DNA of 64,000 nucleotides, taken from the NCBI GenBank assembly GCA_910587095.1, contig CAJUMJ010000029.1, positions 41,482 to 105,481 of the forward strand, written 5' to 3'. The stretch is from an uncultured Lachnospiraceae bacterium (GTDB lineage Bacteria; Bacillota; Clostridia; Lachnospirales; Lachnospiraceae). A model generated the notes under the pieces. The model was not told the DNA's origin and searched no databases. It was given only the letters and a program-made list of their open reading frames with translations. This document shows positions 1-7,674 of this stretch, piece after piece; the stretch's first letter is position 1, and each line of letters starts with the position of its first letter. The position numbers and the translations under genes are program-made.

Positions 1-12
1 GCGTACGCCAAA

Positions 13-720
13 CTACCGGTGCGTTTCCATATATTTTTCGTATAGATCAGGCCGCCTTTCCTTTGTCCGCAGAATCGACTGTTCCAGTCTCCACGCGTCT
101 ACCTTCGCGTGATCACCCGAGAGCAGGATCTCCGGAACTCTTTTCTCATGCCAGATCTCCGGCCTGGAATACTGCGGATATTCTAAAAGTCCGTCGCCAA
201 AGGACTCTGTCTGCGCCGACTCCCCGTTGTGGAGGACACCCGGCACCAGACGGGCAATGGCGTCCACCATCACCATAGCAGCCAGTTCCCCGCCGGTGAG
301 CACATAATCCCCCAGGGAAATCTCGTCCGTGACAATCTCCTCGAGCACTCTTTCATCAATCCCCTCGTAATGCCCGCAGAGAAAAATCAGCTCCTCCTCC
401 CGGGATAGCTGCTTCGCCATCTCCTGGTGAAAGGTCTTTCCTTGAGGAGTCACATAAATCACACGCCCGGCCTTTTTTTTGTCCATTCCATCCACTATGG
501 ACTGATACGCGGCATAAACCGGCTGCGCCTGCATCAGCATCCCCGCGCCGCCGCCGTAGGTATAGTCATCCACCTTTCCGTGTTTGTCCGTCGTAAAATC
601 CCTGATATTGACCGCGTCTATCGCGATATCGCCCCTGGCCGCAGCCCTGCCGAGAATGCTCGTATGCAGCCCCTGTAAGACCATATCAGGAAACAATGTC
701 ATTATATGGAAATGCACCAT
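13..720 (-). CDS. trmD: tRNA (guanine37-N1)-methyltransferase TrmD
   Basis: Methylates N1 of G37 in tRNAs with G at position 36, using S-adenosylmethionine, and so prevents +1 frameshifting. The 235-residue protein has the usual length of this SPOUT-family dimer. Visible landmarks are the N-terminal strand FHIMTLFPDM, the DYTYGGGAGM loop (about 52-61), GHYEGIDER (about 116-124) and the trefoil-knot cofactor segment SLGDYVLTGGE (about 135-145). It is the last gene of the ylxM-ffh-rpsP-khpA-rimM-trmD run and lies 38 bases after rimM. The Shine-Dalgarno is weak, so translation may depend on the upstream gene. Family assignment is secure. Confidence 0.97.
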   Translation of the reverse strand: MVHFHIMTLFPDMVLQGLHTSILGRAAARGDIAIDAVNIRDFTTDKHGKVDDYTYGGGAGMLMQAQPVYAAYQSIVDGMDKKKAGRVIYVTPQGKTFHQEMAKQLSREEELIFLCGHYEGIDERVLEEIVTDEISLGDYVLTGGELAAMVMVDAIARLVPGVLHNGESAQTESFGDGLLEYPQYSRPEIWHEKRVPEILLSGDHAKVDAWRLEQSILRTKERRPDLYEKYMETHR

Positions 721-758
721 CGTCAGTCCCCATCCTTATTCCAAAAGTCATTCACGCG

Positions 759-1265
759 CTACAGGAGTCCTTCCATTATATGGACTTCCATAACACGCCC
801 GTCCATGTCGACCTTTTTGATACAATCTCTGATAGCGGGGAACAAAACCTCCGAGCCGTCCTCCCTTTCTACCACATAGACGTCGTTTGCGCCGGTCGCA
901 AGAACATCCTTGAGCGTGCCAAACTCCTCTCCCTCATCCGTCACAACCGAAAGGCCGATCATATCCGCCACAAAATACTCATCCTTCTTTAGCCTGACCG
1001 CCTGGTCGCGGACAACCATAAGTTTTCCCTGTCTGTATTTCTCCACATCATTGATCGAATCATATCCTTTAAACTTTAAGATCACAAACTGCTTAAAAAA
1101 TTTGACGCCCTCAATCTCCATGGGAATCCGCTCTCTCCCGGTATCCAGAGTCACCTGCTTAAGCTTCTTAAAACGGTTCGCATCGTCCGTGGTTGGAAAC
1201 ACCTTCACCTCACCCCTGATTCCATGCGTCTGTGTGATCACGCCCACCTGTAACTCGTCATTCAT
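759..1265 (-). CDS. rimM: 16S rRNA processing factor RimM
   Basis: Binds ribosomal protein S19 and assists late maturation of the 30S subunit head. The 168-residue protein has the two expected domains: an N-terminal beta-barrel starting with VGVITQTHGIRGEVKV, and a C-terminal PRC-barrel (about 95-168, including YFVADMIGLSVVTDEGEEFG). A GGGAG-like ribosome site precedes the ATG. It sits between khpA and trmD, but is separated from khpA by a terminator hairpin and two more stem-loops, so its expression relative to rpsP may be attenuated. Confidence 0.96.
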   Translation of the reverse strand: MNDELQVGVITQTHGIRGEVKVFPTTDDANRFKKLKQVTLDTGRERIPMEIEGVKFFKQFVILKFKGYDSINDVEKYRQGKLMVVRDQAVRLKKDEYFVADMIGLSVVTDEGEEFGTLKDVLATGANDVYVVEREDGSEVLFPAIRDCIKKVDMDGRVMEVHIMEGLL

Positions 1266-1278
1266 AAAACTCCCTCGC

Positions 1279-1360
1279 CTTTATATCAAGTCTCAAATCG
1301 AGCGCCTGCGCGCTCGATTCAGAGAATGCTCCGCATTCTCCTTCAATGTTCCACGCTGTC
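1279..1360 (-). other. two stem-loops in the rimM leader
   Basis: Two adjacent inverted repeats lie just upstream of rimM. One pairs ATCGAGCG with CGCTCGAT around a 6-base loop (about 1298-1319). The other pairs GAGAATGC with GCATTCTC around three bases (about 1321-1339). They come after the khpA terminator and before the rimM ribosome site, so they would be in any transcript reaching rimM. No U-run follows either one. Function unknown. Confidence 0.5.
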
Positions 1361-1384
1361 GCAATTTTCTATCTACATGTAAGT

Positions 1385-1420
1385 AAAAAGAAGCCCCACA
1401 GAGGAATCCGTGAGGCTTTT
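1385..1420 (-). terminator. intrinsic terminator directly after khpA
   Basis: Read on the minus strand, AGCCTCACGGA pairs with TCTGTGGGGCT around a short loop and is followed by TTCTTTTT. The hairpin starts only two bases after the khpA stop codon. It would end part of the ffh-rpsP-khpA transcript before rimM-trmD, giving more ribosomal protein than modification enzyme. Confidence 0.7.
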
Positions 1421-1422
1421 CG

Positions 1423-1650
1423 TCAGATGATCTCCACATCCACTCTCTTATTGTCCTTTGAAGACGCCGCCTTGACAACAGAGCGGATCGCCTTGGCGAT
1501 GCGTCCCTGCTTGCCGATAACCTTTCCCATATCGGAAGGCGCCACATGAAGCTCTACGGTAATATTCTTACCTTCCTCCTTCTGTGTCACCACCACTTCG
1601 TCGGGGTTCTCTACAAGAGCTTTCGCGATCACTTCTACCAATTCTTTCAT
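1423..1650 (-). CDS. khpA: KH-domain RNA-binding protein KhpA (YlqC)
   Basis: A 75-residue single KH domain protein. The GxxG RNA-binding loop is seen as GKQG (residues 46-49), followed by the helix RIAKAIRSVVKAA. In Gram-positive bacteria KhpA pairs with KhpB (EloR/Jag) and binds many RNAs, influencing cell elongation and division. It is encoded right after rpsP, its conserved position, and immediately before an intrinsic terminator. Length and motif are fully typical. Confidence 0.94.
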   Translation of the reverse strand: MKELVEVIAKALVENPDEVVVTQKEEGKNITVELHVAPSDMGKVIGKQGRIAKAIRSVVKAASSKDNKRVDVEII

Positions 1651-1682
1651 AGTCCACCTCCAAAAGCGACCTGCAAACTCCC

Positions 1683-1928
1683 TTACTTTGTCACGCCTAC
1701 CGTCTTGAAGATTCTGCTCACAATCTCTGTGGGCTGCGCGCCGTTAGCGAGCCACTTCTTTGCCTCCTCCTCGTTTACCTTATAGGTGCTGGGATCTGTG
1801 TTGGGATCATAAGTGCCGATCTCCGCGATACATCTGCCATCTCTCGGGGATCTGGAATCCGCCACTACAATCCTGTAAAAAGGATGCTTCTTCTGTCCCA
1901 TTCTTCTCAATCTGATCTTAACTGCCAT
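1683..1928 (-). CDS. rpsP: 30S ribosomal protein S16
   Basis: An 81-residue S16 protein, an early-assembling component of the 30S body. The N-terminus VKIRLRRMGQKKHPFYRIV is diagnostic and is followed by VVADSRSPRDGR and the IGTYDP strand. It lies 46 bases after ffh, with an AGGAGG-like site before the ATG. This is the usual Firmicute rpsP neighbourhood, and it shares the promoter upstream of ylxM. Confidence 0.98.
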   Translation of the reverse strand: MAVKIRLRRMGQKKHPFYRIVVADSRSPRDGRCIAEIGTYDPNTDPSTYKVNEEEAKKWLANGAQPTEIVSRIFKTVGVTK

Positions 1929-1974
1929 TTTTCTTTGCCTCCTGTAAAATGAATAATTGTTATTTATAAAAACC

Positions 1975-3342
1975 CTAAAATGGGAATTTCATACCACCCA
2001 AACCGCCAAACATCCCCCGGCTCTTCTTACCGCCCATCATACCCGGAAGCTGCTTCATCATCTTCTGTGACTGCTCAAATTGCTTGATGAAACGGTTTAC
2101 CACCGCAATGTCCACCCCTGCCCCCTTGGCGATGCGCCCTTTCCTGCTGGGATTTAACAATTTCGGATTCTGCCTCTCCTCCGGCGTCATGCTAAGGACG
2201 ACCGCCTCCATGCGGGCAAGCTGTTTTTCATCCACCGCGGACTCGATATCCGCCATCTGCTTTCCCATCCCCGGCATCATGCTCAATATCCCCGAAAGAC
2301 CGCCCATGTTTCGCATCTGTTTCATGCTCTCGAGATAATCCTCGAAATCGAATTTGCCCTTTTTCATGCGGGCAGCCATTTCTTTTTCTTTCTCTTCGTC
2401 TATGTCAAGGTTCTGCTGGACTTTCTCGATTAAAGTGAGCACATCCCCCATGCCCAGGATCCGGTTTGCCATGCGGTCAGGATAAAACTGCTCCAGATCG
2501 GAGAGCTTCTCTCCCATACCAATGTAGAGAATCGGCTTACCCGTGACGGCCTTGATGGAAAGCGCTGCCCCGCCTCTGGAATCACCGTCCATCTTGGAGA
2601 GGATCACCCCGTCTATGCCCACCTTCTCGTCAAACTCTTTGGCCACATTGACAGCGTCCTGTCCCGTCATGGCGTCTACCACCAAAAGCGTCTGGTGTAC
2701 CTCCATATTCTCCTTGATCCCGGCCAGCTCTGCCATCATCTCTTCATCTACATGCAGACGGCCTGCCGTATCCAGAATCACCACGTTGTGCCCGTTTTTC
2801 CTCGCATGCTCAAGCGCCGCCCTGGCTATATCCACAGGCTTATGGTTCTCTCCCATGGAAAATACTTCAACCTGCTGTTTTTCCCCGTTGATCTGTAACT
2901 GCTTAATTGCCGCGGGACGATACACGTCACAGGCAACCAAAAGAGATTTTTTCCCTTTCAATTTCAGCTTTCCGGCAATCTTCGCCGTGGTGGTAGTCTT
3001 ACCTGCGCCCTGAAGACCGCACATCATAATGACCGTGATGGATTTGCCCGGCTGCATAACGATCTCCGTAGTCTCGGAACCCATCAGAGATACCATCTCT
3101 TCATTCACGATCTTGATGACCATCTGTCCGGGATTCAGGCCGTTTAACACATCCGCGCCGATGGCCCGTTCCTCCACGGATTTCACAAACCGTTTTACCA
3201 CCTTAAAATTGACGTCAGCCTCAAGAAGAGCCATCTTGACCTCTTTTAAGGCTGTCTTCACATCCTCCTCGGTCAGACGTCCCTTACTCCTCAGATTTTT
3301 AAACACATTTTGCAGTTTATCTGTCAGACTTTCAAACGCCAT
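1975..3342 (-). CDS. ffh: signal recognition particle GTPase Ffh
   Basis: SRP54 homologue that binds signal sequences and SRP RNA and delivers nascent chains to FtsY at the membrane. Domains in order are the N helical bundle (from FESLTDKLQNVFKNLRSKG), the G domain with GLQGAGKTTTTAKIA (about 109-123), DTAGRLH and SKMDGDSRGG, and a methionine-rich M domain ending in MMGGKKSRGMFGGLGGM. I chose the ATG at 3342 (MAFESL) because the open frame upstream, MERGVEQ, overlaps a GGAGAGAGG ribosome site. That start region is nearly identical to the one in front of polA. It is co-transcribed with ylxM upstream. Confidence 0.97.
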   Translation of the reverse strand: MAFESLTDKLQNVFKNLRSKGRLTEEDVKTALKEVKMALLEADVNFKVVKRFVKSVEERAIGADVLNGLNPGQMVIKIVNEEMVSLMGSETTEIVMQPGKSITVIMMCGLQGAGKTTTTAKIAGKLKLKGKKSLLVACDVYRPAAIKQLQINGEKQQVEVFSMGENHKPVDIARAALEHARKNGHNVVILDTAGRLHVDEEMMAELAGIKENMEVHQTLLVVDAMTGQDAVNVAKEFDEKVGIDGVILSKMDGDSRGGAALSIKAVTGKPILYIGMGEKLSDLEQFYPDRMANRILGMGDVLTLIEKVQQNLDIDEEKEKEMAARMKKGKFDFEDYLESMKQMRNMGGLSGILSMMPGMGKQMADIESAVDEKQLARMEAVVLSMTPEERQNPKLLNPSRKGRIAKGAGVDIAVVNRFIKQFEQSQKMMKQLPGMMGGKKSRGMFGGLGGMKFPF

Positions 3343-3388
3343 CTGTTCCACGCCTCTCTCCATTGCACCGTCATGCCGGGGCAATGCG

Positions 3389-3742
3389 CTATAGCTCCTG
3401 CATAATTCTTTCCGACAATTCCCTGATCTTTAAGCCGTAATACGCCGGATCCTCTATCTCTCCGCCCTCGTACTGCTCCGAGAGCCGGTTGATCTCGGAA
3501 ATCTTTTCCTTAATACTGGCGAATCTGGCGACCAGCTTCAGCTTTTCTTCATATCCCAAAAGCGTCCTGTCGCAACGCTTCACGATATCGTGCACCGCCT
3601 GTCTGCTGATCCCCTGCTCCTCGGCAATCTCGCCGAGAGAGAGGTTCTCATAAACGACGCTCTCATAAATTTCCTGCTGGTGACTGGTCAGCAACTCTCC
3701 ATAGAAATCATATAGCAAACCTTGTTCTACAATCTTTTCCAT
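3389..3742 (-). CDS. ylxM: YlxM-type helix-turn-helix SRP accessory protein
   Basis: A 117-residue protein of the UPF0122/YlxM family, resembling region 4 of sigma factors. The helix-turn-helix is visible as NLSLGEIAEEQGISRQAVHD (about 33-52), and the N-terminus EQGLLYDFYGELLT is typical. YlxM proteins modulate SRP GTPase activity in Gram-positive bacteria. It is the first gene of the operon, 46 bases ahead of the chosen ffh start, and has a strong promoter about 50 bases upstream. Confidence 0.93.
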   Translation of the reverse strand: MEKIVEQGLLYDFYGELLTSHQQEIYESVVYENLSLGEIAEEQGISRQAVHDIVKRCDRTLLGYEEKLKLVARFASIKEKISEINRLSEQYEGGEIEDPAYYGLKIRELSERIMQEL

Positions 3743-3790
3743 GCCCGGCCCCTGTCGGTTGTACTCTTCGAATCCGTCATCGACTTTTGC

Positions 3791-3819
3791 ATTTTACTAT
3801 AAGTGCACGGGCGTGTCAA
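3791..3819 (-). promoter_or_regulatory. sigma-A promoter of the ylxM-ffh operon
   Basis: On the minus strand a perfect -35 box TTGACA (3814-3819) is followed 17 bases later by TAAAAT (3791-3796). It points into ylxM, whose ATG lies about 50 bases downstream. This is one of the best promoters in the window, as expected for a translation and secretion operon. Confidence 0.85.
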
Positions 3820-3998
3820 GTATTTTTTCTTGACATGATTGAAACCCCTTTACCCATTTATCTATAGGGAAAGTTAAACTCTGAAGATTCGTCATCATAA
3901 TCCTCCCGGTATGTACGATTTCGCAGAAGAGGATAATCTAAGAAAAATCTCACGCCTTCCCTCTTTTATAAAATTTGGATAGTAAATTTGAGAGAAAA

Positions 3999-4008
3999 GT
4001 GTTATAAT
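3999..4008 (+). promoter_or_regulatory. extended -10 promoter of the PocR receptor gene
   Basis: TGTTATAAT (TATAAT at 4003-4008) forms an extended -10 element 38 bases before the start codon. No good -35 hexamer is found at 16-18 bases, which is tolerated by extended -10 promoters. Confidence 0.5.
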
Positions 4009-4045
4009 GTATATACTATTTTGAAAAGGGGAGGATACGACCGAC

Positions 4046-4819
4046 ATGAAGCTCTCAGATTTTATGGACATAGCTCATCTGCAGGAAATACAGGACGCCT
4101 TTTCGGAGGCCACAGGACTTGCCGCTGTAGCCATCGACGCAAACGGAAATTATATCACAAAGGGAAGCGGTTTCACAGATTTCTGTATGAAATATACCAG
4201 AGAATGCACCGAGGGGGCCAAGCGCTGCCAAAAGTGCGATGCCACTGGTCATGGAGTCTATGAATGTCATGCCGGTCTGATGGATTTTGCCAGCGATATC
4301 ACTCTCAACGGGGAAAAGCTGGGCGCCATTATAGGCGGACAGGTTCTCCCGAACGAGCCGGACGAAACAAAATTCAGAAATATCGCCGAAGAGCTCGGCA
4401 TTGATCCCGATACATATGTGCGTGCCGTCAAGAAGGTGCCTGTGCGCTCCGAAAAAGCGATCCGCGCAGCCGCGTCTCTTCTTGGAGACGTTGTAAACCG
4501 CATGGTTTTGCAGGAGTATATGGATGCCACGGAGTACAAAAAGATACATGTATGGGAAAAGGAGATTGCGAACGCAACGGAGACTGTGACCAGAATAAAG
4601 GTTAACACCCGTGAATTGGAATCCATCGCCTCCAAACAGACAATCATGGCGCTAAACGCCTCCATCGAAACCGCAAGGGTCGGCGCGGCTGGCGCAGGCT
4701 TCGGGGTGATCGCCAAGCAGATGGGCGCTTTCTCCAAACAATCCACGGAAATATACAAAAAGATCACGGAGGATGCCAACAGCATTGCCGAATCCATCAA
4801 TAAAATGAACAACACCTGA
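4046..4819 (+). CDS. soluble PocR-domain chemoreceptor (short MCP)
   Basis: Residues 1-155 look like a PocR sensory domain, a PAS-like fold, with its cysteines (C47, C54, C61, C64, C74) and the segment GEKLGAIIGGQVLP. Residues about 165-257 are a shortened methyl-accepting signalling hairpin with the tip TIMALNASIETARVGAAGAG (199-218). There is no transmembrane segment, signal peptide or HAMP domain, so it should act in the cytoplasm on a small internal ligand. PocR domains are known to bind small hydrocarbon-type ligands; the ligand here is unknown. It has its own promoter and terminator, with an AGGGGAGGAT-type ribosome site. The tip differs from the usual AGEAGKGFAVVA, so CheA coupling is not certain. 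Confidence 0.85.
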   Translation: MKLSDFMDIAHLQEIQDAFSEATGLAAVAIDANGNYITKGSGFTDFCMKYTRECTEGAKRCQKCDATGHGVYECHAGLMDFASDITLNGEKLGAIIGGQVLPNEPDETKFRNIAEELGIDPDTYVRAVKKVPVRSEKAIRAAASLLGDVVNRMVLQEYMDATEYKKIHVWEKEIANATETVTRIKVNTRELESIASKQTIMALNASIETARVGAAGAGFGVIAKQMGAFSKQSTEIYKKITEDANSIAESINKMNNT

Positions 4820-4830
4820 TCGATATATTC

Positions 4831-4872
4831 AAAAAGGCTGTTTCCGCAACAACGCTGGAAACAGCCTTTTCA
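4831..4872. terminator. bidirectional intrinsic terminator
   Basis: AAAAGGCTGTTTCC pairs perfectly with GGAAACAGCCTTTT around an 11-base loop. Runs of A and T on both sides let it end both the PocR receptor gene (plus) and the convergent DUF1905-peptidase gene (minus). Confidence 0.9.
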
Positions 4873-4895
4873 CTTCCATTCTTTTCTAACGAATA

Positions 4896-5564
4896 TCAGG
4901 TGATAATTTCCAGATATCCTACCATCTTAGTCATGTCAAACTCCGGAAGCACGCCCTGGTTCGGCTCATAATATTTACCGTCAAACTGTACCAGGTAATG
5001 GCTGTACCTTCCCATTCTCTCCATAATAATACAGCAATGCGGTAACTCCACCGGTTTGCCCAATGTATACACAATCTTATCCGCATGGCGTAACCCGAGA
5101 TACTCGAGCGTCGCAATCATCTTGCTCATGTTTGCCTGCCATTCACGACATTTCATAATATCGCACATCTCGTCCAATGTGGTGCCCGCAATCATGGCAA
5201 TACAAGCCTGTCCGCACAGACCGTCCCAGGGCTGCGTCACCAGGTCTATCCCGTCGATTTTCCGAATCGGATGCTCCACGCTGTAAGGGCTGTTTCCGCC
5301 CATACTCATTACATTCCCCACAATTTCAATGGAAATAAGATACTTTTTGCCAAGCTCCACCTTCGTGAGCACTTCCTTGCTGACCGGAATATCATAATAT
5401 CCCTGTCCCTTCGGCAGAAGATCGCAGATAAAGCAGACATCATCAAAGCATACCCGCACTGGCGCGTCGCCCACCTTCTCACACACCTCCCACACGTTAA
5501 AGGGCACGGAGATGGCATTTTCATTCTCCCGAAACTCCACAGTACCTTCAAATTCGTATTTCAT
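4896..5564 (-). CDS. DUF1905 domain fused to a C39/papain-like cysteine peptidase domain
   Basis: Unusual two-domain protein of 222 residues. Residues 1-83 match the DUF1905 beta-barrel pattern (YEFEGTVEF, VPFNVWEV, LLPKGQGYYDIPVSKEV). Residues about 108-222 look like a papain-like fold of the C39 type: Q111 as possible oxyanion residue, nucleophile C117 in WDGLCGQAC, H189 in SHYLVQF and N202 in YYEPN. The N-terminus lacks a signal peptide, so it is probably cytosolic. The substrate cannot be told. It is the last gene after the GH25 protein and ends at a shared terminator. The domain calls are from pattern memory; the catalytic triad is inference. Confidence 0.6.
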   Translation of the reverse strand: MKYEFEGTVEFRENENAISVPFNVWEVCEKVGDAPVRVCFDDVCFICDLLPKGQGYYDIPVSKEVLTKVELGKKYLISIEIVGNVMSMGGNSPYSVEHPIRKIDGIDLVTQPWDGLCGQACIAMIAGTTLDEMCDIMKCREWQANMSKMIATLEYLGLRHADKIVYTLGKPVELPHCCIIMERMGRYSHYLVQFDGKYYEPNQGVLPEFDMTKMVGYLEIIT

Positions 5565-5661
5565 ATCGTAACCCCGCCTTTCTTTTTTGTATGTTAACCG
5601 TGCCTGTCCCGAAAGTGCTCCGCAGACACGGCAAAATCCGATTCGTCTCTATCCCTTTCGT

Positions 5662-6768
5662 CTACTCAAAGCTGATATTCAGATCTACGTCTCCCTTGAT
5701 GCCCGCAACCTTTCCCTTGTTGGTGTACTGCCAGATCTTAAAATCATAGGGGAAATAGTAGGACTCGTCATAATAGGCAAACCATTTATCGTACTCTTCC
5801 AACTTCTCTATGTTCAAAAGCAGCGTAAAAGTTTTCAGGTTGCCGTAAATCATCGGCGTATATCCCGCCTCTTTTATCTTTTCGCAAAAAGCAAGACAAT
5901 ACTCCGTGCGCTCCTCGCTTGTCAACGCGTTTCCTCTCGCCTCTGTTCCGCTCACCGTCTCCACGTCAATGACCACCGGATATTTCACCTTATAGGGCGC
6001 AATGGACTCAATCACAAACTCGGCCTCCTCCTCGGCCTCCTCCTTGCTCGTCGCCTGGGTAAAGAAATAAATGCCCACGTCGATATCGTTTTTCAGCGCT
6101 CCTTCGATGTTATCCTGAAAGGTTTCATCCTCCATGATCTCGCCTTCGGTATATCCGCGTATACCCAAACGGATAAACGCGTACTCCACCTCGTCCGACG
6201 CAACATCCTCCCAGTCAATTTTACTCTGATATCGTGAGACATCTATTCCCTTATGGGAAATCCGCTCACCGTTCTCGTAATAATGCATGACGCCATCGTC
6301 ATCCGGCACAAACGCCTCGGGATGATATGTATTCTTCGCAAGCTCTTCCAAAATCGGGAAAAAATAATATCTCCCCGAGTCAGCCACCACGATTTCATCC
6401 GGGAAAAAGGCTCTGAGCATCTCCGTCGTCCCCTCTCCGGAGGTCATAAACTCCTTCATGCTGTCGAGGAGCCCGTTCTTTGCATCCTCCCCCGCTTCCT
6501 CTTTTGCTTCCGTCACCGCGCTCTCGATCATGGCGTCCACCTCGGCCTGATTGTAGGACGCTTCCTCTTTCAGCCGAATGGCCTCCAGCTCACTCATGAC
6601 CGCCGTGTTCTTCTGCTGGATAGCCCTGTACTGGAATACCAGCACAAGGCAGATTGTGACCGCAGTCAACGTGACAATGCAGAGAAGTATGGAACCTGCG
6701 AGAATACTGTTCTCGCCTCTTCTGCGCCTCTTCCTGCTGCGCTTTCCCTGTAAATGATTCTCCTGCAT
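5662..6768 (-). CDS. membrane-anchored GH25 muramidase-like protein
   Basis: Glycoside hydrolase family 25 cleaves the N-acetylmuramic acid-N-acetylglucosamine bond of peptidoglycan. The 368-residue protein has a very basic cytoplasmic head (KRSRKRRRR), one membrane segment (about 22-47), a coiled, charged stalk (about 48-120) and a GH25 barrel (about 173-368). Catalytic residues fit D176 in GIDVSRY and D268/E270 in VIDVE. Without a cleavage site it should stay tethered and face the wall, perhaps for wall remodelling. It follows the YitT gene by 24 bases. Confidence 0.87.
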   Translation of the reverse strand: MQENHLQGKRSRKRRRRGENSILAGSILLCIVTLTAVTICLVLVFQYRAIQQKNTAVMSELEAIRLKEEASYNQAEVDAMIESAVTEAKEEAGEDAKNGLLDSMKEFMTSGEGTTEMLRAFFPDEIVVADSGRYYFFPILEELAKNTYHPEAFVPDDDGVMHYYENGERISHKGIDVSRYQSKIDWEDVASDEVEYAFIRLGIRGYTEGEIMEDETFQDNIEGALKNDIDVGIYFFTQATSKEEAEEEAEFVIESIAPYKVKYPVVIDVETVSGTEARGNALTSEERTEYCLAFCEKIKEAGYTPMIYGNLKTFTLLLNIEKLEEYDKWFAYYDESYYFPYDFKIWQYTNKGKVAGIKGDVDLNISFE

Positions 6769-6792
6769 AAACTCTCCTTTTATATGCGCTTT

Positions 6793-7665
6793 CTACACGC
6801 GCTCGCTAAAATAGCTTTTGTACCCTTCTCCAAACACCTCTGTCGCGCTTGTGATAATCATAAAGGATTCGGGATCCTCCTGCTTTACAATCTCTTCCGC
6901 TCTAGGCGAGACGGGCTTTTTCACCACGCACATAATCACCTTCTTGTTATCTCCACTATATGCGCCCTGCCCGTTTATATATGTCACGCCAAGATCCAGA
7001 TCAATCAGAAGTCTCCCCGCAATCTGCTCCGGCCTGGAACTGATAATATAGAGAAGCTTCGCCTCATCACGCCCATAGAGCACGATATCCATCACAACCG
7101 AAGTGCAGATTGCGGAAATAGCCGCATACAACGCCGCGTTCAAATCCCGGAAAACGATGCCGGACAGCGTCACCACCAAAGCGTCCGCACAAAAGAAAAT
7201 CTTACCTGTCTTCAAATGCGGAAAGTGAAGCCTCAGAGCCTTGACGATAATATCGAGTCCCCCCGTCGTGGCTCCCGCCCGGAAAATCACACCGATGGAA
7301 ACCGCGGTGAGCGTACCGCCCGCCAGAGCCGCCAGAAAAATATCATCCGTAGCCGCCCCGTAGGAAGCCAGTACATTCGTAAAAGCGGAAATCAACACGG
7401 TAGCGTATATCGTCGATACCGTCAAGGCGATCCCAAATTTCCACACACCGAAAATGAGAATCGGTATGTTGAGAAGCATGATAAATGTACCTGTGCCAAT
7501 CGGCAATATCCTGCTTAAGATAATGGCAATACCGGTCACGCCGCCCGGTGCCATATTATTGGGATCCGTAAAAAGACTGACCCCGACGGCATACAAAAAT
7601 GCCGCCGCTGTGATAATCACATATTTTTTCATGGAGTATAGTATACCCCTGTTTTCTGATTCCAT
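6793..7665 (-). CDS. YitT family membrane protein (DUF161 + DUF2179)
   Basis: The 290-residue protein has about five hydrophobic segments in its first two thirds, with family signatures SLFTDPNNMAPGGVTGIA and RAGATTGGLDIIVK. A soluble C-terminal DUF2179 domain (about 200-290) ends in SFMIITSATEVFGEGYKSY. Members are widespread in Firmicutes and thought to be transporters, with no settled substrate. The ATG at 7665 was chosen because AAGGA sits six bases upstream; it lies 10 bases after the threonine ammonia-lyase stop, so the two are probably co-translated. Confidence 0.9.
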   Translation of the reverse strand: MESENRGILYSMKKYVIITAAAFLYAVGVSLFTDPNNMAPGGVTGIAIILSRILPIGTGTFIMLLNIPILIFGVWKFGIALTVSTIYATVLISAFTNVLASYGAATDDIFLAALAGGTLTAVSIGVIFRAGATTGGLDIIVKALRLHFPHLKTGKIFFCADALVVTLSGIVFRDLNAALYAAISAICTSVVMDIVLYGRDEAKLLYIISSRPEQIAGRLLIDLDLGVTYINGQGAYSGDNKKVIMCVVKKPVSPRAEEIVKQEDPESFMIITSATEVFGEGYKSYFSERV

Positions 7666-7674
7666 GTGTTTTCC

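Larger units (their letters stand above)
3743..4045. other. divergent intergenic region with promoters
   Basis: This 303-base stretch separates ylxM (minus) from the PocR receptor gene (plus). It holds the two promoters listed separately. The middle part (about 3850-3960) shows no open frame with a ribosome site, no strong hairpin and no recognisable RNA gene. Confidence 0.6.

Noticed and set aside
910..1386. A 158-codon plus-strand frame over rimM.
   Set aside because: Shadow of rimM; no start signal or domain.
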